In this document: positions 1-6,088 of the stretch, piece by piece
Layout: each line of letters opens with the position of its first letter
Position numbering within the stretch: position 1 is the first letter of the stretch
From: an uncultured Eggerthellaceae bacterium
GTDB lineage: Bacteria; Actinomycetota; Coriobacteriia; Coriobacteriales; Eggerthellaceae
Direction of reading: 5' to 3'
NCBI GenBank assembly: GCA_902497215.1
Contig: CABVEH010000006.1
Coordinates: forward strand, 1 to 15,246
Length of the DNA stretch: 15,246 bases
Notes under the pieces: generated by a model
Seen by the model: only the letters and a program-made list of their open reading frames with translations
What the model was told of the DNA's origin: nothing
Database searches by the model: none
Program-made: the position numbers and the translations under genes

Positions 1-3
1 CCG

Positions 4-18
4 CCCGGCGAAGCCGGG
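4..18. other. Short GC-rich stem-loop after rsgA
   Basis: CCCGGC and GCCGGG form a perfect 6-bp stem around a GAA loop. It lies about 60 bases downstream of the rsgA stop codon on the minus strand. A T-run after the stem on the minus strand would fall outside the window, so I cannot tell whether it is a terminator. A 10-bp palindrome, CGACGCGTCG, sits at 33-42. No gene is recognisable in 1-76. Confidence 0.35.
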
Positions 19-76
19 TTAGTTCGAGGCGACGACGCGTCGAGCGGAACCCCTCCGCGCATCGTCCTAACGTGTG

Positions 77-1045
77 TTACTTGTTCTTCCAGGAGGATTG
101 CTCGCGACGGCGGGCGGTCTTGGCCAGCTCGTCCTGCAGCGCAAGGTAGGACTCGAGCCGCGAACGGCTCAGCGCGCCTTCCTCTACTGCAGCCAGCACC
201 GCGCACCCGGGTTCGCCCGCATGCTTGCAATCGCGGAAGCGGCAGCCTTGCGCAAGTTCCTCTATGTCGGAAAACGCCGCACCTATGCCTTCCTCCGCGT
301 CCCACAGCCCAAGCCCGCGGACGCCAGGCATGTCGACTATGCGGCCGCCGCCCTCGCCATCGACGACAGGAAGCTGCATCATCTCGCGCGACACCGTCTT
401 GTGCCTGCCCTTCCCGTCGCGCGCACGCACTTCGGAAGTGGCGCGGGCCTCTTCGCCGAGCAGCAGGTTCACAAGCGTGGACTTCCCCGCGCCCGACCTG
501 CCAATAAGCACGGAAGTGGTGCCCGAGGGAATGAGCCCGCGGACGCGCGCGACGGATGCGGCATCGGCCTTGGACGCGGCCAGAACCTGCACGGAATCGC
601 CTGCGAGGTCGGCAACCTTGCGCACCGCTTCGACGACCGCGACCGCATCGAGCAGGTCGGCCTTCGTCAGCACCACCGCGACCGCGGCGCCCGTCTCGTG
701 GGCGAGCACCAGCTCGCGTTCCAGCCGCTTCATGTTCAGCCTGTCTATGGGCTGCACGACCACGACGCGGTCGAAGTTCGCGGCAAGCACCTGCGGAAGC
801 GCGCGCTCTGTCGGGTCCTTGCGGACGAACTGGGTCGTCCGCGGCCGTATGGCCTCGATGATTCCAACGTCGTGGCCATCGGGTATGGCTACTTCCACGA
901 CGTCCCCGATTACCGCGCGAAGCTTCCCCCGCTTCTTCAGCTCGGCGGAATGCTCGCAGCGCACGCGGCTTCCGTCGTCAAGCTCCACCAGAGGGAACTT
1001 GCGGTCGAGCTTGACCACCTCGCCAGACAGCAGCCGCTTCCCCAC
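77..1045 (-). CDS. rsgA: Ribosome small subunit-dependent GTPase RsgA
   Basis: RsgA is a cytoplasmic circularly permuted GTPase that checks late 30S subunit maturation. The 322-residue protein has the family's usual length. An OB-fold occupies roughly residues 1-70. The permuted GTPase motifs follow in order: G4 TKAD at 127-130, the P-loop GRSGAGKST at 182-190, a G2-like threonine near 217 and G3 DMPG at 238-241. The C-terminal zinc site is C268, C273, H275 and C281. The start is a GTG that shares one base with the TAG of the upstream gene (TAGTG). GAAAGG lies 8 bases before it. The gene is the last of the trkH string, so it is probably translated by coupling. The identification is firm. The link to potassium transport may be only positional. 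Confidence 0.96.
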   Translation of the reverse strand: MGKRLLSGEVVKLDRKFPLVELDDGSRVRCEHSAELKKRGKLRAVIGDVVEVAIPDGHDVGIIEAIRPRTTQFVRKDPTERALPQVLAANFDRVVVVQPIDRLNMKRLERELVLAHETGAAVAVVLTKADLLDAVAVVEAVRKVADLAGDSVQVLAASKADAASVARVRGLIPSGTTSVLIGRSGAGKSTLVNLLLGEEARATSEVRARDGKGRHKTVSREMMQLPVVDGEGGGRIVDMPGVRGLGLWDAEEGIGAAFSDIEELAQGCRFRDCKHAGEPGCAVLAAVEEGALSRSRLESYLALQDELAKTARRREQSSWKNK

Positions 1046-1725
1046 TAACGCTGCCTTTCGCGGATGATGTCGAACGTGATGAGCAGCACGCTTCCCACCA
1101 GCAGGAGCACCAGGCCGGGAACCAGGCGCATGAAGTTGAAGTCGAGCTTCTCCACGCTTCCGCGCGACACCACCGCCACGCTTTCGGAATGCAGGTCGCT
1201 CGCGCCCTGATGCTCCGGGCAGGCAAGGTTGAAAGTGCCACGGACCTGCAGCGTGGTGCCTCGCTTGCCGTAGGCGCCGTACGTGTCGATCGACTCGGAC
1301 GCGGTGACCGGCATGAAGACGGCCACCTCGGAATCGTCGCCGGCGTCGTCGGACTGCAGCATTATCCAGCAGTCGGACGACCCGGGTTCGGAAAGGATCC
1401 TGTCGCCTACCACTTCGCCTGTGACCTGCACCGTCTGGCCGTCCATGTAGGAGTCGGCGGAGGCGAGTTCCTTGATGGTGATGTCGTAGATGAACGAGCT
1501 GTCCGGAAGCTGCGAGACGTTCACCTGGTTGTCGGCCATGCCGCTTTCAGGCTGCTGGTCCAGCCCCGCCGCGTCCACCTGCACGCCGTCGTCCCCGGCG
1601 CCTGACACCGCCTGCGCGATGCCTATCGCGCAAAGGCCGAGCGCCGACGCGCAGAACAAGGCGATCCACCACTTGAGCATGTGGTTCGCCTTCAGGTACT
1701 TTCCCAGGTGCTTCAACGTGATCAC
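1045..1725 (-). CDS. Membrane-anchored OB-fold protein of unknown function
   Basis: I do not recognise a named family. The 226-residue protein has one hydrophobic segment near residues 19-40 and a second near 201-219. The soluble middle part has a pattern typical of a tRNA_anti-type OB-fold: GQTVQVTGEVVGD at 96-108, then alternating strands to about 187. Two cysteines, C119 and C169, lie in that middle part. If it faces outside they could form a disulfide. The C-terminal tail is basic (IRERQR), which suggests that both ends are cytoplasmic. The start is GTG and overlaps the TGA of trkH by four bases (GTGA). GAGGAAA precedes it within the end of trkH. A role in stabilising or regulating TrkH is a guess from gene order. 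It could instead be an independent envelope protein. Confidence 0.8.
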   Translation of the reverse strand: MITLKHLGKYLKANHMLKWWIALFCASALGLCAIGIAQAVSGAGDDGVQVDAAGLDQQPESGMADNQVNVSQLPDSSFIYDITIKELASADSYMDGQTVQVTGEVVGDRILSEPGSSDCWIMLQSDDAGDDSEVAVFMPVTASESIDTYGAYGKRGTTLQVRGTFNLACPEHQGASDLHSESVAVVSRGSVEKLDFNFMRLVPGLVLLLVGSVLLITFDIIRERQR

Positions 1726-3275
1726 AGCTGTATTTCCTCGTTGCTCTCAGTCAGGCTCTGCACCTTCGAGCGCCTGCGCGGAATCACGCTGACCACGACC
1801 TGGACTATAAGGGCGAGCAGCGTTATGAACTCAAGACGGCCTGCCCACATCTGCAGTATGTAGAAGAGTTCGAGCGTCATGGGCATTCCGGGCGACGCGA
1901 TTCCCACGATCATGCCACCGTTCGACGTCATGCACACCGACTCGTAGATGGCCTGCGTGGCCTCATGGCCGTGCGCGATGCCCACCAACGCGCCTATGGC
2001 GTAGGTGATGACGAACATGATGAATATGGTCATCGCCTCCTTCACCACGCTCGGCGAAAGGATGCGCCTCCCGACATGGTTGTAGTCCACCACGACGGTG
2101 GCGGAATCGGGCGAGACGGCCTCTTTGATGGTGGACACGAAAGACTTCGCGATGATGCCCACCCTGTATATCTTGATGCCACCCGCGGTGGACCCGGCCC
2201 AGCCGCCGACGGCCATGACCATCGCCAACGTCAGGAACGCCCCCGACGTGACCACGGTCAGCAGCTGGTTTGTGGTGAGCACCGAGAAGCCCGTGGTGGT
2301 GAAGGCGGACACCAGCACGAACACCCCGCGCCTGAGCAGCGTTGGGATGTCCGAGAAGAGGGTGGACGCCGCAAGAGAGGCCGTGAATACCACGACCATG
2401 GCGATCATCCAGATGACGGTGGTGCGCGTCTCGATGTCGCGGAAGAACTCGCGCACGCGCCCGCGAAGCACCTCGGAGTAGATGACGAAGCTTATGGTCC
2501 CCAACAGCATGAGGACCATGAGCACCACCTCGATGGGGAACGAGTGATAGTAGAAGACCGACTGCTGCATGGGCGAGAACCCGCCCGTGACGAACCCGGA
2601 TATGGCGACCCAGAGCGACTGCAGGACCGCACGCACCGGCTCGATTCCGGAAACGAGCATCATCACCGAGATGACCACGGTGCCGGCAAGGACGAACCAG
2701 GCCGTGACCTTAGCGATGAAGGTGGTCGTGTGTATGACGTTGGGGACCACGTGCTCGCTTCTTCCCTCGGACGTGTAAAGCGACGCGCCCGCACGCTTGC
2801 CGAACACGCCAAGAGACAACGCGACGACGATCAGCCCCAGGCCGCCCAGCAGGTGCATCATGAAGCGGAACATGTTGTCCGCATACGACAGGTGGTCGAG
2901 GTCGACCAGAAGCGACGCTCCCGTGGTGGTGATGCCGGACACGCTGTCGAACAGGGCGTCCAGATAGGTAAGGTAGTGCCCCGAGTTGTACAGGGGAATG
3001 GAGCAGAACAGCCCCAGCACTATCCAGGCGAGCCCGACCACGGCGAGCGCCTGCTGGCGGTTCAGCTTGCCGGGCTGGATGCGGAAGAAGCGCAGCAGCG
3101 AGCCCACCACCAGCGCGATGCCTATCGAGTAGAGGTACCTGTAGGCAGGGTCCCATTCCTGGAAGGCCAGCGCGGTGACGAACGGCACCACCATCAGCAG
3201 CGCCGAGAACAGCACCAGCATTCCAAGGTAATGGCCGATGACCCTAACGTCGTATAAGCTGAAACGCTGCCACAT
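1722..3275 (-). CDS. trkH: Potassium uptake transporter, TrkH family
   Basis: TrkH is the membrane subunit of a K+ uptake system that works with a cytoplasmic TrkA-type regulator. No trkA gene is in this window. The 517-residue protein has the usual length and repeated M1-P-M2 layout. The four filter loops are visible: GITTTGAS near 114-121, GFVTGGFS near 227-234, AFTTTGFS near 324-331 and TSNGGMIVG near 450-458. The hallmark GGWAGSTAGGIK is at 357-368. The tail is charged and cytoplasmic. The start ATG at 3275 is the only one that keeps the first helix whole. The 21 bases before it contain no Shine-Dalgarno site; they read CCTCCC on the coding strand. The frame upstream stays open back to the TAG of the 48-residue gene. 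Translation is probably coupled to that gene. Confidence 0.95.
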   Translation of the reverse strand: MWQRFSLYDVRVIGHYLGMLVLFSALLMVVPFVTALAFQEWDPAYRYLYSIGIALVVGSLLRFFRIQPGKLNRQQALAVVGLAWIVLGLFCSIPLYNSGHYLTYLDALFDSVSGITTTGASLLVDLDHLSYADNMFRFMMHLLGGLGLIVVALSLGVFGKRAGASLYTSEGRSEHVVPNVIHTTTFIAKVTAWFVLAGTVVISVMMLVSGIEPVRAVLQSLWVAISGFVTGGFSPMQQSVFYYHSFPIEVVLMVLMLLGTISFVIYSEVLRGRVREFFRDIETRTTVIWMIAMVVVFTASLAASTLFSDIPTLLRRGVFVLVSAFTTTGFSVLTTNQLLTVVTSGAFLTLAMVMAVGGWAGSTAGGIKIYRVGIIAKSFVSTIKEAVSPDSATVVVDYNHVGRRILSPSVVKEAMTIFIMFVITYAIGALVGIAHGHEATQAIYESVCMTSNGGMIVGIASPGMPMTLELFYILQMWAGRLEFITLLALIVQVVVSVIPRRRSKVQSLTESNEEIQL

Positions 3276-3296
3276 CTTGGAAAGGGAGGACCCGCG

Positions 3297-3443
3297 CTAG
3301 AGCGTGAGCCCCACGAAGAATCGGACGATGGTCATGACCACCCACAGAAGGACCACGAAGCATGCCACCGACAGCACCAGCAGCATCATCGAGCCGAAGC
3401 TCGTCTTCATGGAAGACTGTATTTCCTTGCCTGTTTTCTGCAT
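3297..3443 (-). CDS. Small single-pass membrane protein (48 aa) upstream of trkH
   Basis: I read this small frame directly from the sequence. It starts with ATG at 3443, has an in-frame TAG four codons further upstream, and ends with TAG at 3297-3299. It encodes 48 residues. The N-terminus is polar (MQKTGKEIQSSMKTSFGS), one hydrophobic helix covers about residues 19-40, and the end is RFFVGLTL. Third positions of the membrane part are mostly G or C, as in real genes here. It lies 21 bases before trkH and in the same reading frame. No clear Shine-Dalgarno site precedes it. A later ATG at 3410 is possible. KdpF is a known example of a tiny subunit of a K+ transporter, but no homology is claimed. 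It may be a TrkH accessory subunit or a leader that couples translation. Confidence 0.6.
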   Translation of the reverse strand: MQKTGKEIQSSMKTSFGSMMLLVLSVACFVVLLWVVMTIVRFFVGLTL

Positions 3444-3466
3444 GCCGACATTCTACACCGACAAAC

Positions 3467-3496
3467 AAAAAACCCTGCCGGATGGCAGGGCTTTTT
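3467..3496 (-). terminator. Bidirectional intrinsic terminator without an upstream gene
   Basis: CCCTGCC and GGCAGGG form a perfect 7-bp stem with a GGAT loop. On the minus strand six Ts follow the stem directly. On the plus strand the stem is followed by C and five Ts. The hairpin lies between the dyad-rich leader and the 48-residue gene, and no recognised gene runs into it from either side. It may therefore be an attenuator in the trkH leader, or the end of a small RNA. Confidence 0.8.
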
Positions 3497-3498
3497 GC

Positions 3499-3577
3499 GG
3501 TTGTTAAGGTCACGCTTAGAGGAGTGCTTTGGTTGTCAATTTGTTGCGACGCGCATGACAAGGTTGTTAGGTTGTTG
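3499..3577. repeat. Four GGTTGT direct repeats in the trkH upstream region
   Basis: GGTTGTTA at 3499, GGTTGTCA at 3531, GGTTGTTA at 3562 and GGTTGTTG at 3570 all point the same way. The first three are 32 and 31 bases apart, close to three helical turns. The last two are 8 bases apart. On the minus strand the motif is AACAACC or GACAACC. The repeats could be binding sites for a regulator such as the adjacent OmpR-type protein. This is inference from spacing only. Confidence 0.4.
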
Positions 3578-3592
3578 CCTTGCGCGTCGCAA
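3544..3592. repeat. Perfect 12-bp inverted repeat, 25-base loop
   Basis: TTGCGACGCGCA at 3544-3555 is repeated exactly, inverted, as TGCGCGTCGCAA at 3581-3592. The loop holds two of the GGTTGT repeats. The stem is very GC-rich and would fold strongly in RNA. With the terminator at 3467 it would make a two-hairpin RNA on the minus strand. It could equally be a DNA operator. Confidence 0.6.
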
Positions 3593-3617
3593 GCAGTGCT
3601 GGGAAACACTGTCTGGA

Positions 3618-3623
3618 ATAATA
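3618..3623 (-). promoter_or_regulatory. Possible -10 box for a minus-strand leader or small RNA
   Basis: The minus strand reads TATTAT here. No good -35 box lies 16-18 bases further upstream; the arm of the 58-bp palindrome is there instead, so a regulator might stand in for it. A start near 3611 and an end at the terminator near 3467 would give an RNA of about 145 bases. This is weak evidence. Confidence 0.25.
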
Positions 3624-3632
3624 CGATGCTAT

Positions 3633-3690
3633 CCTTAAATCCACCTGAAACAACGCCATGTTCGGCCTTGTTTTTCAGGATGATTTAAGG
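3633..3690. repeat. 58-bp imperfect palindrome
   Basis: CCTTAAAT at 3633-3640 and CCTGAAA at 3644-3650 are mirrored by TTTCAGG at 3673-3679 and ATTTAAGG at 3683-3690. The spacers between the half-blocks are both three bases. Sixteen of 18 arm positions match. The pairing continues inward (CAAcGCC against GGCctTG) with a two-base bulge and a mismatch. No T-run follows, so it is not a standard terminator. It may be an operator between the divergent trkH and response-regulator units, or a small palindromic repeat element. Confidence 0.5.
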
Positions 3691-3748
3691 TTTGTGCGCT
3701 TGCTCTGTCCCGCCCGGGCAAGCTGTCGCTGCAAAGGCCCGCACACTG

Positions 3749-3754
3749 TACAAT
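3749..3754 (+). promoter_or_regulatory. Candidate -10 box for the two-component operon
   Basis: TACAAT differs from the sigma-70 -10 consensus at one base. It lies about 100 bases before the response-regulator start codon. The bases at the expected -35 distance (TCGCTG) match poorly. Downstream, the leader carries a GC hairpin (GGCGCG-CCAG-CGCGCC at 3771-3786) with no T-run. Upstream, GCTTGC at 3698-3703 and GCAAGC at 3718-3723 form a small dyad that might bind a regulator. Confidence 0.4.
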
Positions 3755-3851
3755 CATCAAGACAGGGAAAGGCGCGCCAGCGCGCCAACCAGGTGCCGAC
3801 GTGCCAACCAGACGCGCTTCGCCCCTGCAGCCCCGAAACGGAAGGCAACGG

Positions 3852-4565
3852 ATGCAGATACTCATAGTCGAAGACGACGAAAGCCTGGCGGCGGCGCTGG
3901 AGAAGATCCTCGTCGACAACGGCTACGACGTCGACAAGGTGCACGACGGGCTCTCCGGCCTCGAATACGGCAAGGCCGGGAACTACGACGTGCTGATTCT
4001 CGACGTCATGCTGCCCAAGATGGACGGCTTCGAGATCACGCGCGAGCTTCGCCGGGCAGGCAAGAACACGCCCATACTGCTGCTGACCGCGCGCGACGCC
4101 ACCAACGACAAGATCACCGGCTACGACTCGGGCGCCGACGACTACATGACGCCAGGCTTTCGTCGTCTTCGAAAGCCGTTCTCGCCCGCCGAGCTGATGG
4201 CGCATCTCCGCGCGCTCACGCGCCGCCAAGGCGAGGTGCAGTTCGAGCAGCTTGACGCCGGCGACCTTTCGCTCAACCTGGAAAGCATGCAGCTGACCTG
4301 CGGCAAGAAGTCCATCCAGCTCAGCTCGAAGGAATTCAGCATCCTCCGCATACTCATGGGGAACCCGGGCGCGGTCTTCTCGAAGGACACGCTGATCGAC
4401 AAGGCGTGGGGGATCACATCCAGCGCCGGCGACAACAACGTCGAGGCCTACATTTCGTTCCTCCGCAAGAAGCTGAAGCACCTTGGGTCGAAGTGCTCGA
4501 TTGAAACCATCAGGAAAGCCGGGTACCGCTTCGCCGAAGCCGGCGCCCCCAAGGCCGCCAAGTAG
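3852..4565 (+). CDS. OmpR/PhoB-family response regulator with receiver insertion
   Basis: This is a 237-residue DNA-binding response regulator. The receiver domain has the acidic pair D8/D9, the phosphoacceptor D51 and the switch threonine T79. A winged-helix OmpR domain covers about residues 135-230, including LSSKEFSILRIL and the end TIRKAGYRFAE. GGAAGG six bases before ATG 3852 decides the start, although the frame is open to 3801. The family normally reads DDYxTKPF at the end of the receiver. Here DDYMT (96-100) and KPF (108-110) are split by PGFRRLR at 101-107. The 21 extra bases belong to an exact inverted copy of bases 3868-3890 of this gene. The frame and the conserved lysine (now K108) survive, but the active-site loop is seven residues longer. 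Phosphorylation may be altered. The kinase gene follows 10 bases after the stop. Confidence 0.93.
   Translation: MQILIVEDDESLAAALEKILVDNGYDVDKVHDGLSGLEYGKAGNYDVLILDVMLPKMDGFEITRELRRAGKNTPILLLTARDATNDKITGYDSGADDYMTPGFRRLRKPFSPAELMAHLRALTRRQGEVQFEQLDAGDLSLNLESMQLTCGKKSIQLSSKEFSILRILMGNPGAVFSKDTLIDKAWGITSSAGDNNVEAYISFLRKKLKHLGSKCSIETIRKAGYRFAEAGAPKAAK
3868..4172. repeat. 23-bp exact inverted repeat within the response-regulator gene
   Basis: Bases 3868-3890, which code for the acidic pocket (codons for E7, D8, D9, E10 and S11 with neighbours), recur exactly as their reverse complement at 4150-4172. Both ends of the match stop sharply. The second copy coincides with the unexpected insertion before the conserved KPF. 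The arms are 259 bases apart. In the mRNA they could pair, which would put a long stem 16 bases after the start codon. Confidence 0.9.
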
Positions 4566-4575
4566 GGCAGCCGCC

Positions 4576-5994
4576 ATGCCCAAGGTTCCTGCACCCACCC
4601 ACGACGCGATAATCGGGCCCAGCTCGAAGCTGCTGCGCAACCTGCGCATCAAGTTCATAGCCATCAACATGGCCACCACCACCCTGCTTCTGGCCACCAT
4701 CTTCGCCGTCATCCTGTACGCCGACTACACTTCGCGCATCAACACTATCGAAAGCGAGCTGGAGGGCGTCATCACCGAGGTGACGGCGCCGCAGATTCCG
4801 CAGCTTTCCGCCACGCAGCGGCTCTCCACCGGAGGGAACGCGCCCGTGGCCACCTCGGGAAGCACTTCCGGCACCTATTCGTCGAACTCGGGATCGTCGG
4901 GCGTCTCGGCGCCCACCATCGGCTCGTCGAAGAACGCCGACAGCTCCGTCGTGCTGATGTCCGTCTACAGCGTCAGCGACAACGGCATCTACACCACAGT
5001 CGGAAACTACACGAACGCCAAGATCCCCGAGTCGGTCATCCTCGGGGCGAACGAGCAGGTGCTCGAAAGCAAGGACGCGAACGGGTTCCTTCCCGACTAC
5101 AACCTTTACTACGCCAAGCGCGCGTCCACCACCGACCCCGGCGACGACATAATCGCCTACGCCGACGGCAGCAGCATGAACGTATGGCGGAACCTGGCAT
5201 GGACGCTGCTTTTCGCAGGGCTTGGAGCCATCGCGTTCCTGTTCCTGGTGAACATATTCTTCTCGAAGTGGGCCATGATGCCCATCCGCATGTCGATCAA
5301 GCAGCAACAGCAGTTCACTGCCGACGCCTCCCACGAGCTTAAGACGCCGCTGACCGTCATCCTGGCCAACACCGCCATACTGAAGTCACAGCCCGAGGCC
5401 AAGGTCGAGGACCAGATGCAGTGGGTGGAAAGCACGCACATGGAAGCCGAGCGCATGCAGCTGCTAGTCAACGACATGCTTGCCCTTCTGCGGCCCGACG
5501 GTCAGAAGCAGAACGTCGTGAAGGAGCGCGTCGACTTCACCGACCTGGTGGAGGGAGAGGTGCTCCAGTTCGAGTCCGTGGCCTTCGAACTCGGTGTGGA
5601 AATCGATGACGACATCGACGAAGGGGTCTACGTCGAGGGCGACGCCGAACGTCTTGGCCGCATGGTGGCGACGCTTATCGACAACGCCTGCAAGTACGCC
5701 GGAGACGGCATGTCCGTCGACGTCACCCTTCGCAAGACGCTGCCGAACGGCGTGCGCGAAAAGGCCGAGCTGAAGGTTCACAACGACGGGCCCGCCATTC
5801 CCGAGGAAGACCTGCCGCACGTCTTCGACCGGTTCTACCGCGCAGACAAGGCGCGTACCAGCTCGAAGGGCGGATATGGCCTGGGGCTGGCGATCGGGCA
5901 GGAGATCGCGCACGAGCATGACGGCACCATAGAGGTGGAAAGCTCCGAGGCCGACGGCACCACCTTCACCGTCACGCTGCCCCTGGCCGACTAA
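4576..5994 (+). CDS. Membrane sensor histidine kinase, partner of the response regulator
   Basis: This 472-residue kinase autophosphorylates on histidine and presumably passes the phosphate to the regulator encoded just upstream. Membrane helices lie near residues 29-50 and 207-230. The outside domain between them has a Ser/Gly/Thr-rich stretch at about 92-124 and no ligand-binding fold I recognise. The H-box is SHELKTPLT with H253. The N-box is LIDNACKY with N370, the G1 motif has D404, the F-box is FDRFYRAD, and the G2 motif is GGYGLGLAI at 432-440. Only about 20 residues separate the second helix from the H-box region, so no full HAMP domain is present. ATG 4576 is preceded by AGGG eight bases upstream, overlapping the regulator's stop. 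The longer frame back to 4483 would overlap the regulator and is unlikely. The inducing signal is unknown. Confidence 0.94.
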   Translation: MPKVPAPTHDAIIGPSSKLLRNLRIKFIAINMATTTLLLATIFAVILYADYTSRINTIESELEGVITEVTAPQIPQLSATQRLSTGGNAPVATSGSTSGTYSSNSGSSGVSAPTIGSSKNADSSVVLMSVYSVSDNGIYTTVGNYTNAKIPESVILGANEQVLESKDANGFLPDYNLYYAKRASTTDPGDDIIAYADGSSMNVWRNLAWTLLFAGLGAIAFLFLVNIFFSKWAMMPIRMSIKQQQQFTADASHELKTPLTVILANTAILKSQPEAKVEDQMQWVESTHMEAERMQLLVNDMLALLRPDGQKQNVVKERVDFTDLVEGEVLQFESVAFELGVEIDDDIDEGVYVEGDAERLGRMVATLIDNACKYAGDGMSVDVTLRKTLPNGVREKAELKVHNDGPAIPEEDLPHVFDRFYRADKARTSSKGGYGLGLAIGQEIAHEHDGTIEVESSEADGTTFTVTLPLAD

Positions 5995-6002
5995 CGCCGC
6001 CC

Positions 6003-6029
6003 GTGTCAGGGGACGTTCGTTTTTGACAC
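6003..6029. repeat. REP-like 27-mer with GTGTCA/TGACAC ends
   Basis: The element begins with GTGTCA and ends with TGACAC, perfect 6-bp inverted ends, with GGGGACGTTCG inside. It lies just after the kinase stop codon. A close relative, 22 of 27 bases identical, occurs at 15186-15212. From memory, GTGTCAGGGGACG-type sequences occur as dispersed intergenic repeats in several bacteria. I cannot confirm this or name the family here. Confidence 0.45.
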
Positions 6030-6048
6030 ATTCTTGCGCTGCAGCCTG

Positions 6049-6075
6049 TGGGGGCGCAGTTCACCTGCGCCCCCA
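6049..6075. terminator. Strong stem-loop between convergent kinase and MFS genes
   Basis: TGGGGGCGCAG and CTGCGCCCCCA form a perfect 11-bp stem with a five-base loop. The hairpin lies between the end of the kinase gene (plus strand) and the end of the MFS gene (minus strand). Neither side has a proper T-run, so it may end transcription weakly or through Rho, or protect both 3' ends. Its position favours a bidirectional terminator role. Confidence 0.6.
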
Positions 6076-6088
6076 GCCCGAAAGAACG

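Noticed and set aside
1965..3257. Long plus-strand open frame opposite trkH
   Set aside because: The translation is rich in His, Asp and Arg with no motif; it is the complement of a membrane-protein gene.
3244..3609. 121-residue minus-strand frame upstream of trkH
   Set aside because: It crosses the terminator and the trkH start in a different frame and resembles no protein; the 48-residue frame has better membrane-protein character.
3444..3640. ydaO/c-di-AMP riboswitch upstream of the K+ genes
   Set aside because: The location would fit, but I could not find the conserved riboswitch core sequences on the minus strand.
3801..3851. Upstream start for the response regulator
   Set aside because: The receiver fold begins at MQILIVEDD, and GGAAGG is correctly spaced before ATG 3852.
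3868..4172. Invertible phase-variation switch
   Set aside because: Inversion of the segment between the arms would destroy the reading frame, no recombinase gene is nearby, and the second arm coincides with an insertion, which fits a one-time copying event better.
4483..4575. Longer start for the histidine kinase
   Set aside because: It would overlap the end of the response-regulator gene by over 80 bases and is proline-rich shadow sequence; ATG 4576 has AGGG before it.
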